9,279 bases of DNA from Desulfobacteraceae bacterium UBA2771 (GTDB lineage Bacteria; Desulfobacterota; Desulfobacteria; Desulfobacterales; Desulfosarcinaceae), in contig DEIP01000173.1 in NCBI GenBank assembly GCA_002352605.1, positions 1-9,279 of the forward strand. Reading direction: 5' to 3'. Positions 1-7,167 of this stretch are shown in pieces. Position numbers and translations under genes: made by a program. The notes below the pieces were generated by a model, which made no database searches, was not told where the DNA came from, and was given only the letters and a program-made list of their open reading frames with translations. Each line of letters starts with the position of its first letter. Position 1 is the first letter of the stretch.

Positions 1-330
1 GACATCTATCTTGACACCCGCCGAGCGGGGTATCAACGTGTATCAGCAATGGTTTATAATCGATTTGAACACCGCAAGCGGCGGTGTATTAATCCCTGGC
101 TTCGGAATAAAAATGAAATAATCCGATGGCATGCCAGGTGATAGGGGGGATATTTACGCGGATGGTTGTCTGACAACGGGAAGTATTGCGCCCCGACTAG
201 TTACCGAGACAATTTCTCCCAAATCTGCAAACTGAGAGAAATGATTTTTCTTTTTGTGGACCGTGGTATGGCGAATAGTTTTCAGTTCAAATGGTAATGG
301 ACGGGCAAGCTAAAACGGATTCTCGGCGCT
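1..330. other. Intergenic region downstream of epd, no gene recognised
   Basis: I see no credible coding region here. It holds three short inverted repeats. A 7-bp stem with a 5-nt loop lies at 69-87 (ACACCGC / GCGGTGT). A 13-nt near-palindrome GTTGTC-T-GACAAC lies at 165-177. A 7-bp AT-rich repeat (212-218 with 236-242, ATTTCTC / GAGAAAT) is followed by a T-rich run at 244-255 and could be a weak plus-strand terminator, but no plus-strand gene ends here within the window. No clear terminator for the minus-strand epd gene is visible. Confidence 0.5.
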
Positions 331-1359
331 TCACACAAGCCCGGCCATCGCGGCCATCGCCGTATCCAGCATCCGGTTGGCAAATCCCCACTCATTGTCA
401 CACCACACCAGCACTTTGGCCAGATCGCCGCCGCTCACTCGGGTTTGGGTGCCATCGACGATGCTCGAATGGGGATCGTGATTGAAATCAACCGATGCCA
501 AGGGGATCTCACAATAATCCATTATGCCGCGATAACGGCCCCGCGCCGCTTCCTCTAGCACCCGGTTAACATCGGCCATGGAGACGATTCCTCCCAGGCG
601 CACATGCAGATCCATGGCTGTCACATTCTGGGTGGGCACACGCATGGCCGTCGTCTGGAAACAACCTTCAAACCGGGGCAGAATTCTTTCTATCCCCCTG
701 GCCAACTGCGTGTTTACCGGAACGATGGATGGACCGGATGCACGACATAAGCGCATATCCTTGCAAGCGGTATCAATCACCGGCTGGTCGTTCATGGCCG
801 AGTGAATGGTGGTAATATTTCCACAGATGATACCAAAGGCCCGGTCCAGCGCCACAATAACAGGGATGATACAATTGGATGTACAGGACGCATTGGAAAT
901 CACCTTCTCTTTGCCGGTCAATTCGTGGTGGTTTACGCCGTAGACGACCGTCGCATCGACTCGGGCATCGGCCGGATTTGAAATTAACACCTTAGCGGCG
1001 CCGGCATCCAGGTGCATCTGAGCACCGGCCCGGCTCTTCACCCGGCCGGTGCATTCCATTACGACATCGACCGCCAGTTCATTCCACAGCATCCGCGATG
1101 GGGTTTTCCGACTTAGCAGTTGAATGGGTTTTCCCGCAACGATCAGGCGGGTTTCTTTCATTTCCACCGGCATCCGGAAGCGACCGTGGGTGGAATCGAA
1201 GCGGGTCATGTGGGCAATCATTTCAGGTTCGACCAGGTCATTGATGGCAACGATTTCAACAGGCCAACGGCGATACTCGTATAAGGCCCGAAGGATACTC
1301 CGCCCAATGCGGCCATAACCATTAATTGCACAACGAACAGGGGGATCGGGAAGTAACAT
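331..1359 (-). CDS. epd: Erythrose-4-phosphate dehydrogenase-like protein (GAPDH superfamily)
   Basis: Cytosolic NAD-dependent sugar-phosphate dehydrogenase. In known Epd proteins it oxidises D-erythrose 4-phosphate to 4-phosphoerythronate, the first step of the DXP-dependent pyridoxal phosphate route. Numbering from a TTG codon at 1374, the Rossmann motif NGYGRIGR is at residues 18-25, the catalytic Cys164 is in SNASCTSNC and His191 is in TTIHSAMNDQ. The C-terminal half reads like Epd rather than glycolytic GAPDH: IHSAMNDQPVID, VDFNHDPHSSIVDGTQTRVS and VLVWCDNEWGFANRMLD. I start at the ATG at 1359 (342 aa, close to the roughly 339 aa of the E. coli protein), which has a weak GGAA about 9 nt upstream; the TTG at 1374 would add five residues. 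The second Thr of the usual SCTTNC is Ser. The gene lies just beyond the dsrP terminator in the same direction, with no room for an obvious promoter. GAPDH activity cannot be excluded from sequence alone. Confidence 0.88.
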   Translation of the reverse strand: MLLPDPPVRCAINGYGRIGRSILRALYEYRRWPVEIVAINDLVEPEMIAHMTRFDSTHGRFRMPVEMKETRLIVAGKPIQLLSRKTPSRMLWNELAVDVVMECTGRVKSRAGAQMHLDAGAAKVLISNPADARVDATVVYGVNHHELTGKEKVISNASCTSNCIIPVIVALDRAFGIICGNITTIHSAMNDQPVIDTACKDMRLCRASGPSIVPVNTQLARGIERILPRFEGCFQTTAMRVPTQNVTAMDLHVRLGGIVSMADVNRVLEEAARGRYRGIMDYCEIPLASVDFNHDPHSSIVDGTQTRVSGGDLAKVLVWCDNEWGFANRMLDTAMAAMAGLV

Positions 1360-1386
1360 GAGATCGCATTCCAATACGGGTAAACA

Positions 1387-1415
1387 AAAATGGCGGGGAG
1401 AATCCCCGCCATTTT
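1387..1415 (-). terminator. Symmetric hairpin terminator after dsrP
   Basis: A perfect 12-bp inverted repeat, AAAATGGCGGGG (1387-1398) and CCCCGCCATTTT (1404-1415), with a 5-nt loop AGAAT. On the minus strand, the direction of dsrP transcription, the GC-rich stem is followed by TTTTTGTTT, a typical U-tract. The other strand is followed by TTTTCATTT, so it could work in both directions. It begins 25 nt after the dsrP stop codon and leaves only about 27 nt before the epd start. Confidence 0.85.
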
Positions 1416-1440
1416 CATTTCTTTGGACTGGCTACAGGTT

Positions 1441-2598
1441 TCAGCCGTGCACCTCTTCCTTGACGCCGATGGCCATTTTATAAAGGACGGTCAGCACCAG
1501 GGCGCCGACGGCATAGACGCCGAGCGTAATGCCGATCTCCGGCATGGTGGGGGCGTACTCGTTGACCTCATGCATCGGATTGGGCACGAACCCGCCGGAG
1601 ATCATGCCCAGGCCCTTGTCGATCCAGGTGCCCATGATAATCACGATGCAGGCGATCATCAGGGAGGTCTCGTTCTTGCGGGTGGCCGGCGTGACGGTCA
1701 ACACGATGCCCGTGGCCATGAGGATCATGGATCCCCACATCCAGGGCACCAGGGCGCCGTGGCCGTGCAGCCCCACGAACAGGTAATTGAGATGGGTGGT
1801 GTGACCTGGGATCTGGCTGTAAAAGGCCACGAACACCTCACACAGCAAGAAAAATACGTTGATGGTAATGGCGTAGGCAACGGTCTTGGCCAGGGACTGG
1901 ATCTGCTCCTTACCCGGATCGAAATTGGTGAAGCGCCGGATGAACAGACAAAGCAGGACCAGCAGGGCCGGGCCGGCGGCAAAGGCCGAGGCGAGGAACC
2001 GCGGCGCCAGGATGGCGGTGAGCCAGAAGTGACGTCCCGGAAGACCGCAGTACAGGTAGGCGGTAACCGTATGAATACTCACCGCCCAGGGGATGGAGAG
2101 GTAGATCAACGGCTTGAGCCAACTCTGATAGTGGACGCCGTTGCGCTCGGCCTCCAGCACGTTCCAACCGATCACCAGGTTGAGAAACAGGTAGCCGTTG
2201 AGCACGATGGCGTCGTAGAACAGCACGCTGTTGGGGGTCGGATACAAGATCACGTTGAGCGCCCGCATGGGCTGCCCCAGGTCGACCATAATGAAAAGCA
2301 GGCACATGATGACGGCGGCGATGGCCAGAAACTCACCGAGGATGGTGACCTTGCCATAGGCCTTGTAATCATGCAGATAGTAGGGCAGCACCACCATCAC
2401 GCCTCCGGCGGCCACACCGACCAGGTAGGTGAAGTTGGCGATGTAAAACCCCCAGGAGACGTCCCGGCTCATTCCGGTGATACCCAGACCGAACTTGAGC
2501 TGCATCAGGTAGAGCCCGAAGCCGGCACCGATAACACCCAGCAGGACGATCAGCCATCCCCAGTACCATTTATTTCCTTTTACGGCTAATTCAAGCAT
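1441..2598 (-). CDS. dsrP: DsrP, NrfD-like membrane subunit of DsrMKJOP
   Basis: Integral membrane subunit of the sulfite-reduction-associated DsrMKJOP complex, of the NrfD/PsrC family. It is thought to exchange electrons between the quinone pool and the periplasmic DsrO ferredoxin subunit. The 385-aa protein shows about ten hydrophobic segments, roughly at residues 13-33, 49-72, 86-107, 125-146, 162-183, 199-220, 238-260, 283-303, 311-328 and 355-376. It has no heme or Fe-S motif, as expected for this family. I choose the ATG at 2598 because GAGG at 2604-2607 sits 5 nt upstream of it. The GTG at 2604 would overlap that ribosome binding site and adds only two residues. The start lies 7 nt after the dsrO stop, and this is the last gene of the operon before the hairpin at 1387-1415. 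The dsrO-dsrP pairing is the usual ferredoxin plus NrfD module. Confidence 0.95.
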   Translation of the reverse strand: MLELAVKGNKWYWGWLIVLLGVIGAGFGLYLMQLKFGLGITGMSRDVSWGFYIANFTYLVGVAAGGVMVVLPYYLHDYKAYGKVTILGEFLAIAAVIMCLLFIMVDLGQPMRALNVILYPTPNSVLFYDAIVLNGYLFLNLVIGWNVLEAERNGVHYQSWLKPLIYLSIPWAVSIHTVTAYLYCGLPGRHFWLTAILAPRFLASAFAAGPALLVLLCLFIRRFTNFDPGKEQIQSLAKTVAYAITINVFFLLCEVFVAFYSQIPGHTTHLNYLFVGLHGHGALVPWMWGSMILMATGIVLTVTPATRKNETSLMIACIVIIMGTWIDKGLGMISGGFVPNPMHEVNEYAPTMPEIGITLGVYAVGALVLTVLYKMAIGVKEEVHG

Positions 2599-2605
2599 GC
2601 TCACC

Positions 2606-3394
2606 TCACACGATGTAGTAGACGGACGGCTCTGTTCCCAGGGTCTGTTTCCGCCTGATGGTGTAGTTTTCCTTCAACAGTTCCCGAACCTCCGAGTGCT
2701 CATCGTACAGGTCGCCGAAGGCGATGGCACCCTTGGAGGCCTCCACACAGGCAGGCATTTTACCGACGGCCAGCCGTTCTGCGCAGAAATTGCATTTTTC
2801 AACCACACCCTTCATGCGGGTGGGGAATTCCTCGCTGTTCTCTTCGATGAAAGGCCGCGGATCCCTGAAATTGAAGCTCCTGGCACCGAAGGGGCAGGCG
2901 GCCATGCAAAAACGGCAGCCGATGCAGCGGTGAAAGTCCATCAAAACGATGCCGTCACTCTCGCGCTTGAAGGTCGCCTGGGTGGGGCAGGCTCGCACGC
3001 ATGGCGGGTTTTCGCAGTGGTTGCAGAGGAGCAAAAAGGGTCGATGCGCCACCTCCTCGTTAAGAAAGTTGTTGGTTTTATCGGTAAACGCATTATGGTA
3101 ATGCGTTTCCCAGATCCACTTGATTTCATGGTTCTTGTTTTGGATGGCCGTGGGAATATTGTGAATCTTGTTACAGGCCTCGACGATAGGCTCCAAGTCT
3201 TCGGCCGTTTGAAGCTTGCGGGTATCGATGACCATGGCCCATTGTTTGGCCGTCAGCGCATCCTCCCCGGTGGCCACGTGGTAATCGGGCCCCTCACCGC
3301 CTCCTGCGGCGAAAGCATTGAGCATGGGTTTTGCCCCAAGACCCAGCGCGGAAACGCCGGCCATCTGAAGAAAGCGTCTTCTGCTGTTTTTCAT
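2606..3394 (-). CDS. dsrO: DsrO, periplasmic ferredoxin-like subunit of DsrMKJOP
   Basis: Exported iron-sulfur electron carrier of the DsrMKJOP complex, 262 aa. The N-terminus carries a twin-arginine signal (SRRRFLQMAG, residues 4-13) followed by a hydrophobic stretch and AFAA at 27-30, so a folded, cluster-loaded protein would go out by the Tat route. Cysteines occur at 124/127/132/136, 157/160/163/167 and 201/204/216, plus Cys74 in a VEACNKIHNIP context. In four-cluster NrfC/PsrB relatives the first motif has three more Cys near residue 60 and a last Cys near residue 220. Here these positions read VIDTRKL and CVEASKG, so all four ligands of one cluster are missing and the remaining twelve Cys fit three [4Fe-4S] clusters. 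The gap to dsrJ is 3 nt, and the AAAGGAG ribosome binding site overlaps the dsrJ 3' end. Confidence 0.95.
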   Translation of the reverse strand: MKNSRRRFLQMAGVSALGLGAKPMLNAFAAGGGEGPDYHVATGEDALTAKQWAMVIDTRKLQTAEDLEPIVEACNKIHNIPTAIQNKNHEIKWIWETHYHNAFTDKTNNFLNEEVAHRPFLLLCNHCENPPCVRACPTQATFKRESDGIVLMDFHRCIGCRFCMAACPFGARSFNFRDPRPFIEENSEEFPTRMKGVVEKCNFCAERLAVGKMPACVEASKGAIAFGDLYDEHSEVRELLKENYTIRRKQTLGTEPSVYYIV

Positions 3395-3397
3395 ACC

Positions 3398-3784
3398 TTA
3401 TTCTCCTTTCGGACTATCGATGTGGCAATCCCAGCAATAGGGCCTTACGGACGCGTAGTCGTGGCACCGGTCGCAGAATTTCTCCTTGTTGGAATGGCAG
3501 TCCAGACAGGTGTTGGAGAGGCTCATGTTAAAAAGCTTGCCGTCGGTATTGACGAACATACGCTCCCCGCGTCTCACCACGTTGTGCCGCCACACGTCCA
3601 GCAGCTGCATATGCTCCACTTTCATATATTCGGTGGGCATGACACAGCTCTTGGCTGCCTTGGCTTCGGCAGTCAGCTCCAGCTCCGGTGCAGGGGCGGC
3701 TTTGCCCATGTTAAACCAGAAGGGAAAGGTGATGACGGCGATAAAAACGACCAGTCCCGCGAGAATCTTTTTTTTATCCTTCAT
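3398..3784 (-). CDS. dsrJ: DsrJ, triheme cytochrome c subunit of DsrMKJOP
   Basis: Small periplasmic cytochrome c of the DsrMKJOP complex, 128 aa. A basic start (KDKKK) and one hydrophobic segment at residues 8-24 look like an uncleaved signal anchor, as known for DsrJ. Three CxxCH heme c sites are visible: CLDCH (93-97), CDRCH (104-108) and CWDCH (117-121). Cys47, in the conserved SCVMPTEYM stretch, matches the cysteine proposed as an unusual distal ligand of one heme in DsrJ from Allochromatium vinosum. His58 and His67 are candidate distal ligands for the other hemes. The gene starts 3 nt after the dsrK stop. Its GGAGGAG ribosome binding site lies within the last dsrK codons, which suggests translational coupling. 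Confidence 0.95.
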   Translation of the reverse strand: MKDKKKILAGLVVFIAVITFPFWFNMGKAAPAPELELTAEAKAAKSCVMPTEYMKVEHMQLLDVWRHNVVRRGERMFVNTDGKLFNMSLSNTCLDCHSNKEKFCDRCHDYASVRPYCWDCHIDSPKGE

Positions 3785-3787
3785 CGG

Positions 3788-5410
3788 CTACTCCTCCATT
3801 CCCGGCAGCGGTTCGCCGCGCAGGTCGGTTTCTCTTTCCTTCTCACCGGGCATGATCAGGGCATTGGCCACCAGTTCGGTAAGCCCCGTCACATCCACCT
3901 CCGGCACCCAGTATTCCATGGATGCGGGCAGGGCCGCGCGGTCGATGGCGCAGACACAGGCAAGCATGTTCACCCCGAATTCTTCGTGGACATGCTTCAC
4001 CGCGTTGGCCCGTGGAAAGCCGCCGGCCATTCTCAATTCCATGTTCTCACCGGCATTAAGGCCGGCGCCGCTGCCGCAGCAGAAGGTCTGTTCCCTGATG
4101 GTGTTGGCCGGCATTTCATAAAAGTTGTTGGCCACGTTCTCCAGCACATACCGGGGCTCGTCCAGCAAGCCCATGCCCCGGGCGGGGTTGCAGGAATCGT
4201 GGAAGGTGACGATCTTGTTGTCGTTTCGGCTGGGGTCCAGTTCCAGCTTGCCGTGTTTGATCAGGTCGGCGGTAAACTCGGAGATATGAACCATTTTCGT
4301 GGAGCTGGCGTTTTCGAACTTGGTACCAGTGATGGGGTTGACCGGCTCTTCCAGAAAGTCTGCCGGGCCGTTCATGGTATCCATGTACTGGGAGATCACC
4401 CGCCACATGTGCCCGCACTCCCCACCCAGAATCCATTTGACACCCAGGCGCTTTGCCTCGGCATACATCTTGGAGTTAAGCCGCTTCATGGTTTCGTGGG
4501 AGGTAAAAAAACCGAAGTTGCCACCCTCAGAGGCGTATGTACTCCAGGTGATCCTCAGCCCGTATTTTTCCTTCAGGTAATGGAACAGGAGCATGTAGCC
4601 CATACAGGTATAGGTACCCGGATCGGCGAACACATCGCCCGACGGGGTGATAAAAAGGATGTCCGCACCCTTTTCCATGTACGGGGGGTCAACCTGGATG
4701 CCGGTAATCTCCTCAATGTCTTCGACGAAAAAATCGAGCATGTCCTTGAAGGCATGCGGCTGGATCCCCAGATGGTTACCGGTGCGGTAGCAGTTGGCCA
4801 CCGGCGTGGCGATCCAGTCGATATTCAGGCCCAACAGGTTCAACAACTCCCGGCCCATGATGGTGATTTCGGCAGTATCGATGCCGTAGGGGCAGAAGAC
4901 CGAACAACGTCGGCATTCGGTGCACTGGAACAGGTAGTACCACCATTCCTTAAGCACATCCAGAGTCATGGGACGGGCACCACCCAGCCGGCCGAGAATT
5001 TTCCCGGCGGTGGTGAAGTCGTTGCGATAAATGCTACGCAGCAGTTCGGCGCGCAACACGGGCATGTTTTTGGGATCACCGGTGCCGATGAAAAAGTGGC
5101 ACTTGTCGGCACAGGCACCGCAACGCACACAGATGTCCATGTACACCTTGAAGGACCGGAACTTATCCAACCGTTCACGAAAGCCATCGTGAATAATCTG
5201 CTGCCAGTTCTCCGGCAGTTTCCAGTCCTCTTCCAGCGGGTTCCAGGCCCGTGCGTTGGGCAGGCCCAGGGTGTCGACGCTTTTCGGGTTGGCGGCGTAA
5301 CAATACATCCCTTTGCGGATATCAACCGGCGTGTCCATCCAACCGGCGCCGGACGGACGATGATCTATCTTTGACAATAGTTCATCGGGTTTGATCAACT
5401 CATCTGCCAT
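3788..5410 (-). CDS. dsrK: DsrK, HdrD-like iron-sulfur catalytic subunit of DsrMKJOP
   Basis: Cytoplasmic catalytic subunit (540 aa), related to HdrD of heterodisulfide reductase and expected to reduce the DsrC trisulfide with electrons from DsrM. Two classical [4Fe-4S] motifs are seen: CVRCGACADKC (Cys94/97/100/104) and CTECRRCSVFC (Cys163/166/169/173). The C-terminal half contains CCG-type domains. The first is degenerate (Cys269, Cys332 in ECGHMWR). The second has Cys407 (HDSCNP), Cys444-Cys445 (CCGSGAG) and Cys485/Cys487 (ACVCAID), the likely site of the special catalytic cluster. The last element is CxC, whereas HdrD-type motifs are usually given as CxxC. There is no signal peptide or membrane span. 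The ATG at 5410 has AAAGGAG 6 nt upstream and follows the dsrM stop by 17 nt. Confidence 0.96.
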   Translation of the reverse strand: MADELIKPDELLSKIDHRPSGAGWMDTPVDIRKGMYCYAANPKSVDTLGLPNARAWNPLEEDWKLPENWQQIIHDGFRERLDKFRSFKVYMDICVRCGACADKCHFFIGTGDPKNMPVLRAELLRSIYRNDFTTAGKILGRLGGARPMTLDVLKEWWYYLFQCTECRRCSVFCPYGIDTAEITIMGRELLNLLGLNIDWIATPVANCYRTGNHLGIQPHAFKDMLDFFVEDIEEITGIQVDPPYMEKGADILFITPSGDVFADPGTYTCMGYMLLFHYLKEKYGLRITWSTYASEGGNFGFFTSHETMKRLNSKMYAEAKRLGVKWILGGECGHMWRVISQYMDTMNGPADFLEEPVNPITGTKFENASSTKMVHISEFTADLIKHGKLELDPSRNDNKIVTFHDSCNPARGMGLLDEPRYVLENVANNFYEMPANTIREQTFCCGSGAGLNAGENMELRMAGGFPRANAVKHVHEEFGVNMLACVCAIDRAALPASMEYWVPEVDVTGLTELVANALIMPGEKERETDLRGEPLPGMEE

Positions 5411-5427
5411 TATCTGCTCCTTTTTCC

Positions 5428-6471
5428 TTAAGCCTGTTCTTCGGGCATTTTAACGACCGGCAGGCCGGCTTCGACCATTTTCTCTCTGAAATCGTCTTCA
5501 TATTCATCATAGGTGTGAACCTTGACTGGATAGTTCCAGGGGTTCACGTGCCGGACCTGCCGGGTATTGCCGGTCATGTTCCGGGTCGGACTGAGAAAAA
5601 CGCCGCCCAGGTGCATCAGCTTGCTGAACGGAAAGTAGGCCAACAGGATACTCACCAGAAACATGTGGGCGAAAAACACGGCGCTGACGCCCTCGGGAAC
5701 GGAAGGCCTGAAGGTTACCAACCCCATGGTCAGTTCTTTAATGGCAACGATGTCCACTTTGGCAAAATAACGCATGAAGATCCCGGAAAGGGCGATCCCC
5801 ACAATCAGAAACAGGGGAAAAAAATCGGCGGCCAGGGAAATGTAGCGCACCTGGGGAATGAACACCCGCCGCAGGAAAAGGTAAAGCACCGCGGCAAGGA
5901 GCACCAGCCCGGACATGTACACACCGGGAAGGCCCGCTTGAACGATATCGTAGAGTACTTCGATGCGCATGAAGCCGTCCACCTGTTCCAAAAGGGTGAC
6001 GAATATCGGCACGGGTTCGGTGAAAAACCGCAGGTGCCGCACCACCACCGCAAAGAAAGCGTAGTGGAACGCCAGGGCGCCGATCCATAAAAAGAGTTCC
6101 ATCTGGTGGGTCATTCGGGTGCCGCCGCTCAACCTCATTCGGGTGTTGCGAAACAGGGAGCGGAAACAGACAATTTCCAGGAACATCCGGATGATCACGG
6201 CAAGGGTGGATGATGGGTTATCGATCTTGGCCTGCTTGAACCAGGGCAGGGATGACTGCTGCCCGCAGGTGGTGGTGATCCTGAACGGCACCGCCGAACG
6301 GGACCAGCCCATCACGCGACGGGCAAAACCGACGACGAACAGGATTATCGCCAGATAAGGCACGATGATACCGAAGAGCACCTGCAGGCCCGCCCCCTGC
6401 TGCGTGCCCACATAGGCGATCAGGAACAGCACGATAACCGCTATGAGGCTAACCATATAATTTTTATTCAT
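5428..6471 (-). CDS. dsrM: DsrM, NarI-like cytochrome b subunit of DsrMKJOP
   Basis: Membrane di-heme cytochrome b that passes electrons between menaquinone and DsrK, 347 aa. There are hydrophobic segments at roughly residues 7-24, 29-50, 124-148, 182-200, 211-233 and 262-280. Four histidines, 136, 146, 269 and 287, have spacings of 10 and 18 within each pair, the same as the heme b ligands of E. coli NarI (His56/66 and His187/205), so two b hemes are expected. The two N-terminal segments precede the NarI-like core. The C-terminal tail (about 300-347) is hydrophilic and probably contacts DsrK. The start at 6471 has GAGGTG about 7 nt upstream, with a further AAGGAG another 7 nt out. It is the first gene of the tight dsrMKJOP block and follows a 166-nt spacer after the RsbRD-type gene. 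Confidence 0.95.
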   Translation of the reverse strand: MNKNYMVSLIAVIVLFLIAYVGTQQGAGLQVLFGIIVPYLAIILFVVGFARRVMGWSRSAVPFRITTTCGQQSSLPWFKQAKIDNPSSTLAVIIRMFLEIVCFRSLFRNTRMRLSGGTRMTHQMELFLWIGALAFHYAFFAVVVRHLRFFTEPVPIFVTLLEQVDGFMRIEVLYDIVQAGLPGVYMSGLVLLAAVLYLFLRRVFIPQVRYISLAADFFPLFLIVGIALSGIFMRYFAKVDIVAIKELTMGLVTFRPSVPEGVSAVFFAHMFLVSILLAYFPFSKLMHLGGVFLSPTRNMTGNTRQVRHVNPWNYPVKVHTYDEYEDDFREKMVEAGLPVVKMPEEQA

Positions 6472-6637
6472 CTAACCGCACCTCACTCCTTGGCGCCCGG
6501 CATATTTCAATGTACCGCAACCGCCCTACCGCAGCCGTACCGATGCCGGAAGTGACACCGGGGCCTCCCGGAAAGGGGAACGCGGCGAATTTAAAACCGC
6601 TGCCGGATGCCTGAATCGAAAGGTTATAAGGGAAATA
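6472..6637 (-). other. GC-rich spacer/leader ahead of dsrM
   Basis: This 166-nt stretch is far longer than the 3-17 nt gaps elsewhere in the operon and has no credible ORF. It holds a short hairpin (CCGGG, 4-nt loop, CCCGG, within 6558-6572) and other GC-rich self-complementary stretches, but no stem followed by a T-run. No convincing sigma70 promoter is seen. It may be an mRNA processing or attenuation region, or a promoter I cannot recognise. The dsrM ribosome binding site lies at its dsrM-proximal end. Confidence 0.4.
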
Positions 6638-7159
6638 TCATAAACCGGGCCCGTCTGCCTCGGTCTCATCAATCAATCCTGCTCGCTTCAACGAACCGAA
6701 AAACTGTTTTCTGGATTCCGTCGCCTTGAGTTCAAATATTTTTTCACGGCAGGCCACGTAAATATCGAAGGCCGCCATGGCCATCTCGTCGATCTGTCGA
6801 TCCAGGCCATTGATCGCCAGCCCCCCATCTCGGCCGAATTCAGGCAGATGCTTCCTGACGATCCGCTTCAGAGAAAAGACAAAGCTCGTGGCCGCAGAAG
6901 GGGTAAACGTCTGAACGGACCGGATCCTCAAGATGGGATCGAGGGCTGTCGCCATGACCTCGCGACCGGCACCCGTAATCAGCGCATCCATCAGTGCGTC
7001 AAGGCTCCGGTAGGTGGTCTGCCCCACCGGGTTGGCAAAGGGATCTTTTTGGCTCTTTAGGAACCGTGCCGTGTCGGCCGGATAGGAATCGACCGTGGTC
7101 TGGAACCAGCTTTTGAGGATCGCCTGTTTTTTTTCCGCCAGTAATTTTTCTGAGTTCAT
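6638..7159 (-). CDS. Stand-alone RsbRD N-terminal-domain protein upstream of dsrM
   Basis: A 173-aa soluble, mainly helical protein whose whole length resembles the RsbRD N-terminal domain, the non-heme globin-like sensory domain of Bacillus stressosome proteins. The clearest stretches are RIRSVQTFTPSAATSFVFSL (79-98) and LDRQIDEMAMAAFDIYVACR (118-137), followed by EKIFELKATESR. There is no STAS domain, DNA-binding domain or membrane span. From memory, genes of this kind often lie directly before dsrM in sulfate reducers, so a sensory or regulatory link to the DsrMKJOP complex is plausible but unproven. The ATG at 7159 has GGTGGA about 9 nt upstream, inside a small inverted repeat. A strong promoter at 7270-7298 points into this gene, which is probably the first of the dsr operon. 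The function is inferred from domain similarity and position only. Confidence 0.8.
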   Translation of the reverse strand: MNSEKLLAEKKQAILKSWFQTTVDSYPADTARFLKSQKDPFANPVGQTTYRSLDALMDALITGAGREVMATALDPILRIRSVQTFTPSAATSFVFSLKRIVRKHLPEFGRDGGLAINGLDRQIDEMAMAAFDIYVACREKIFELKATESRKQFFGSLKRAGLIDETEADGPGL

Positions 7160-7167
7160 CTACGATT

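Noticed and set aside
11..60. TTGACA at 11-16 and TATAAT at 55-60 as a plus-strand promoter
   Set aside because: The spacing of 38 bp is far too long, and no -35 box lies at the right distance from the TATAAT. No plus-strand gene follows.
331..1359. Naming the dehydrogenase as glycolytic GAPDH
   Set aside because: The C-terminal signatures (SVDFNHDPHSSIVDG, VWCDNEWGFANRMLD, IHSAMNDQ) are those of erythrose-4-phosphate dehydrogenase, though activity cannot be proved from sequence.
1390..2589. A 399-codon open frame on the plus strand, antisense to dsrP
   Set aside because: The His/Asp/Gly-rich translation mirrors a hydrophobic membrane protein on the other strand. It begins in the terminator hairpin and has no recognisable domain.
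2597..5374. A 925-codon open frame on the plus strand, antisense to dsrO, dsrJ and dsrK
   Set aside because: The minus strand encodes three unmistakable Dsr subunits with motifs and ribosome binding sites. The plus-strand translation is rich in His, Gly and Val without domains, as expected for the shadow of GC-biased codons.
5515..6090. A 191-codon plus-strand frame antisense to dsrM
   Set aside because: It is the shadow of dsrM. The His/Gln/Gly/Lys-rich translation has no domain.
6517..6530. GG-N10-GC as a sigma54 promoter before dsrM
   Set aside because: Only the GG and TTGC parts fit and the TGGCAC element is not preserved. Such matches are common in GC-rich DNA.
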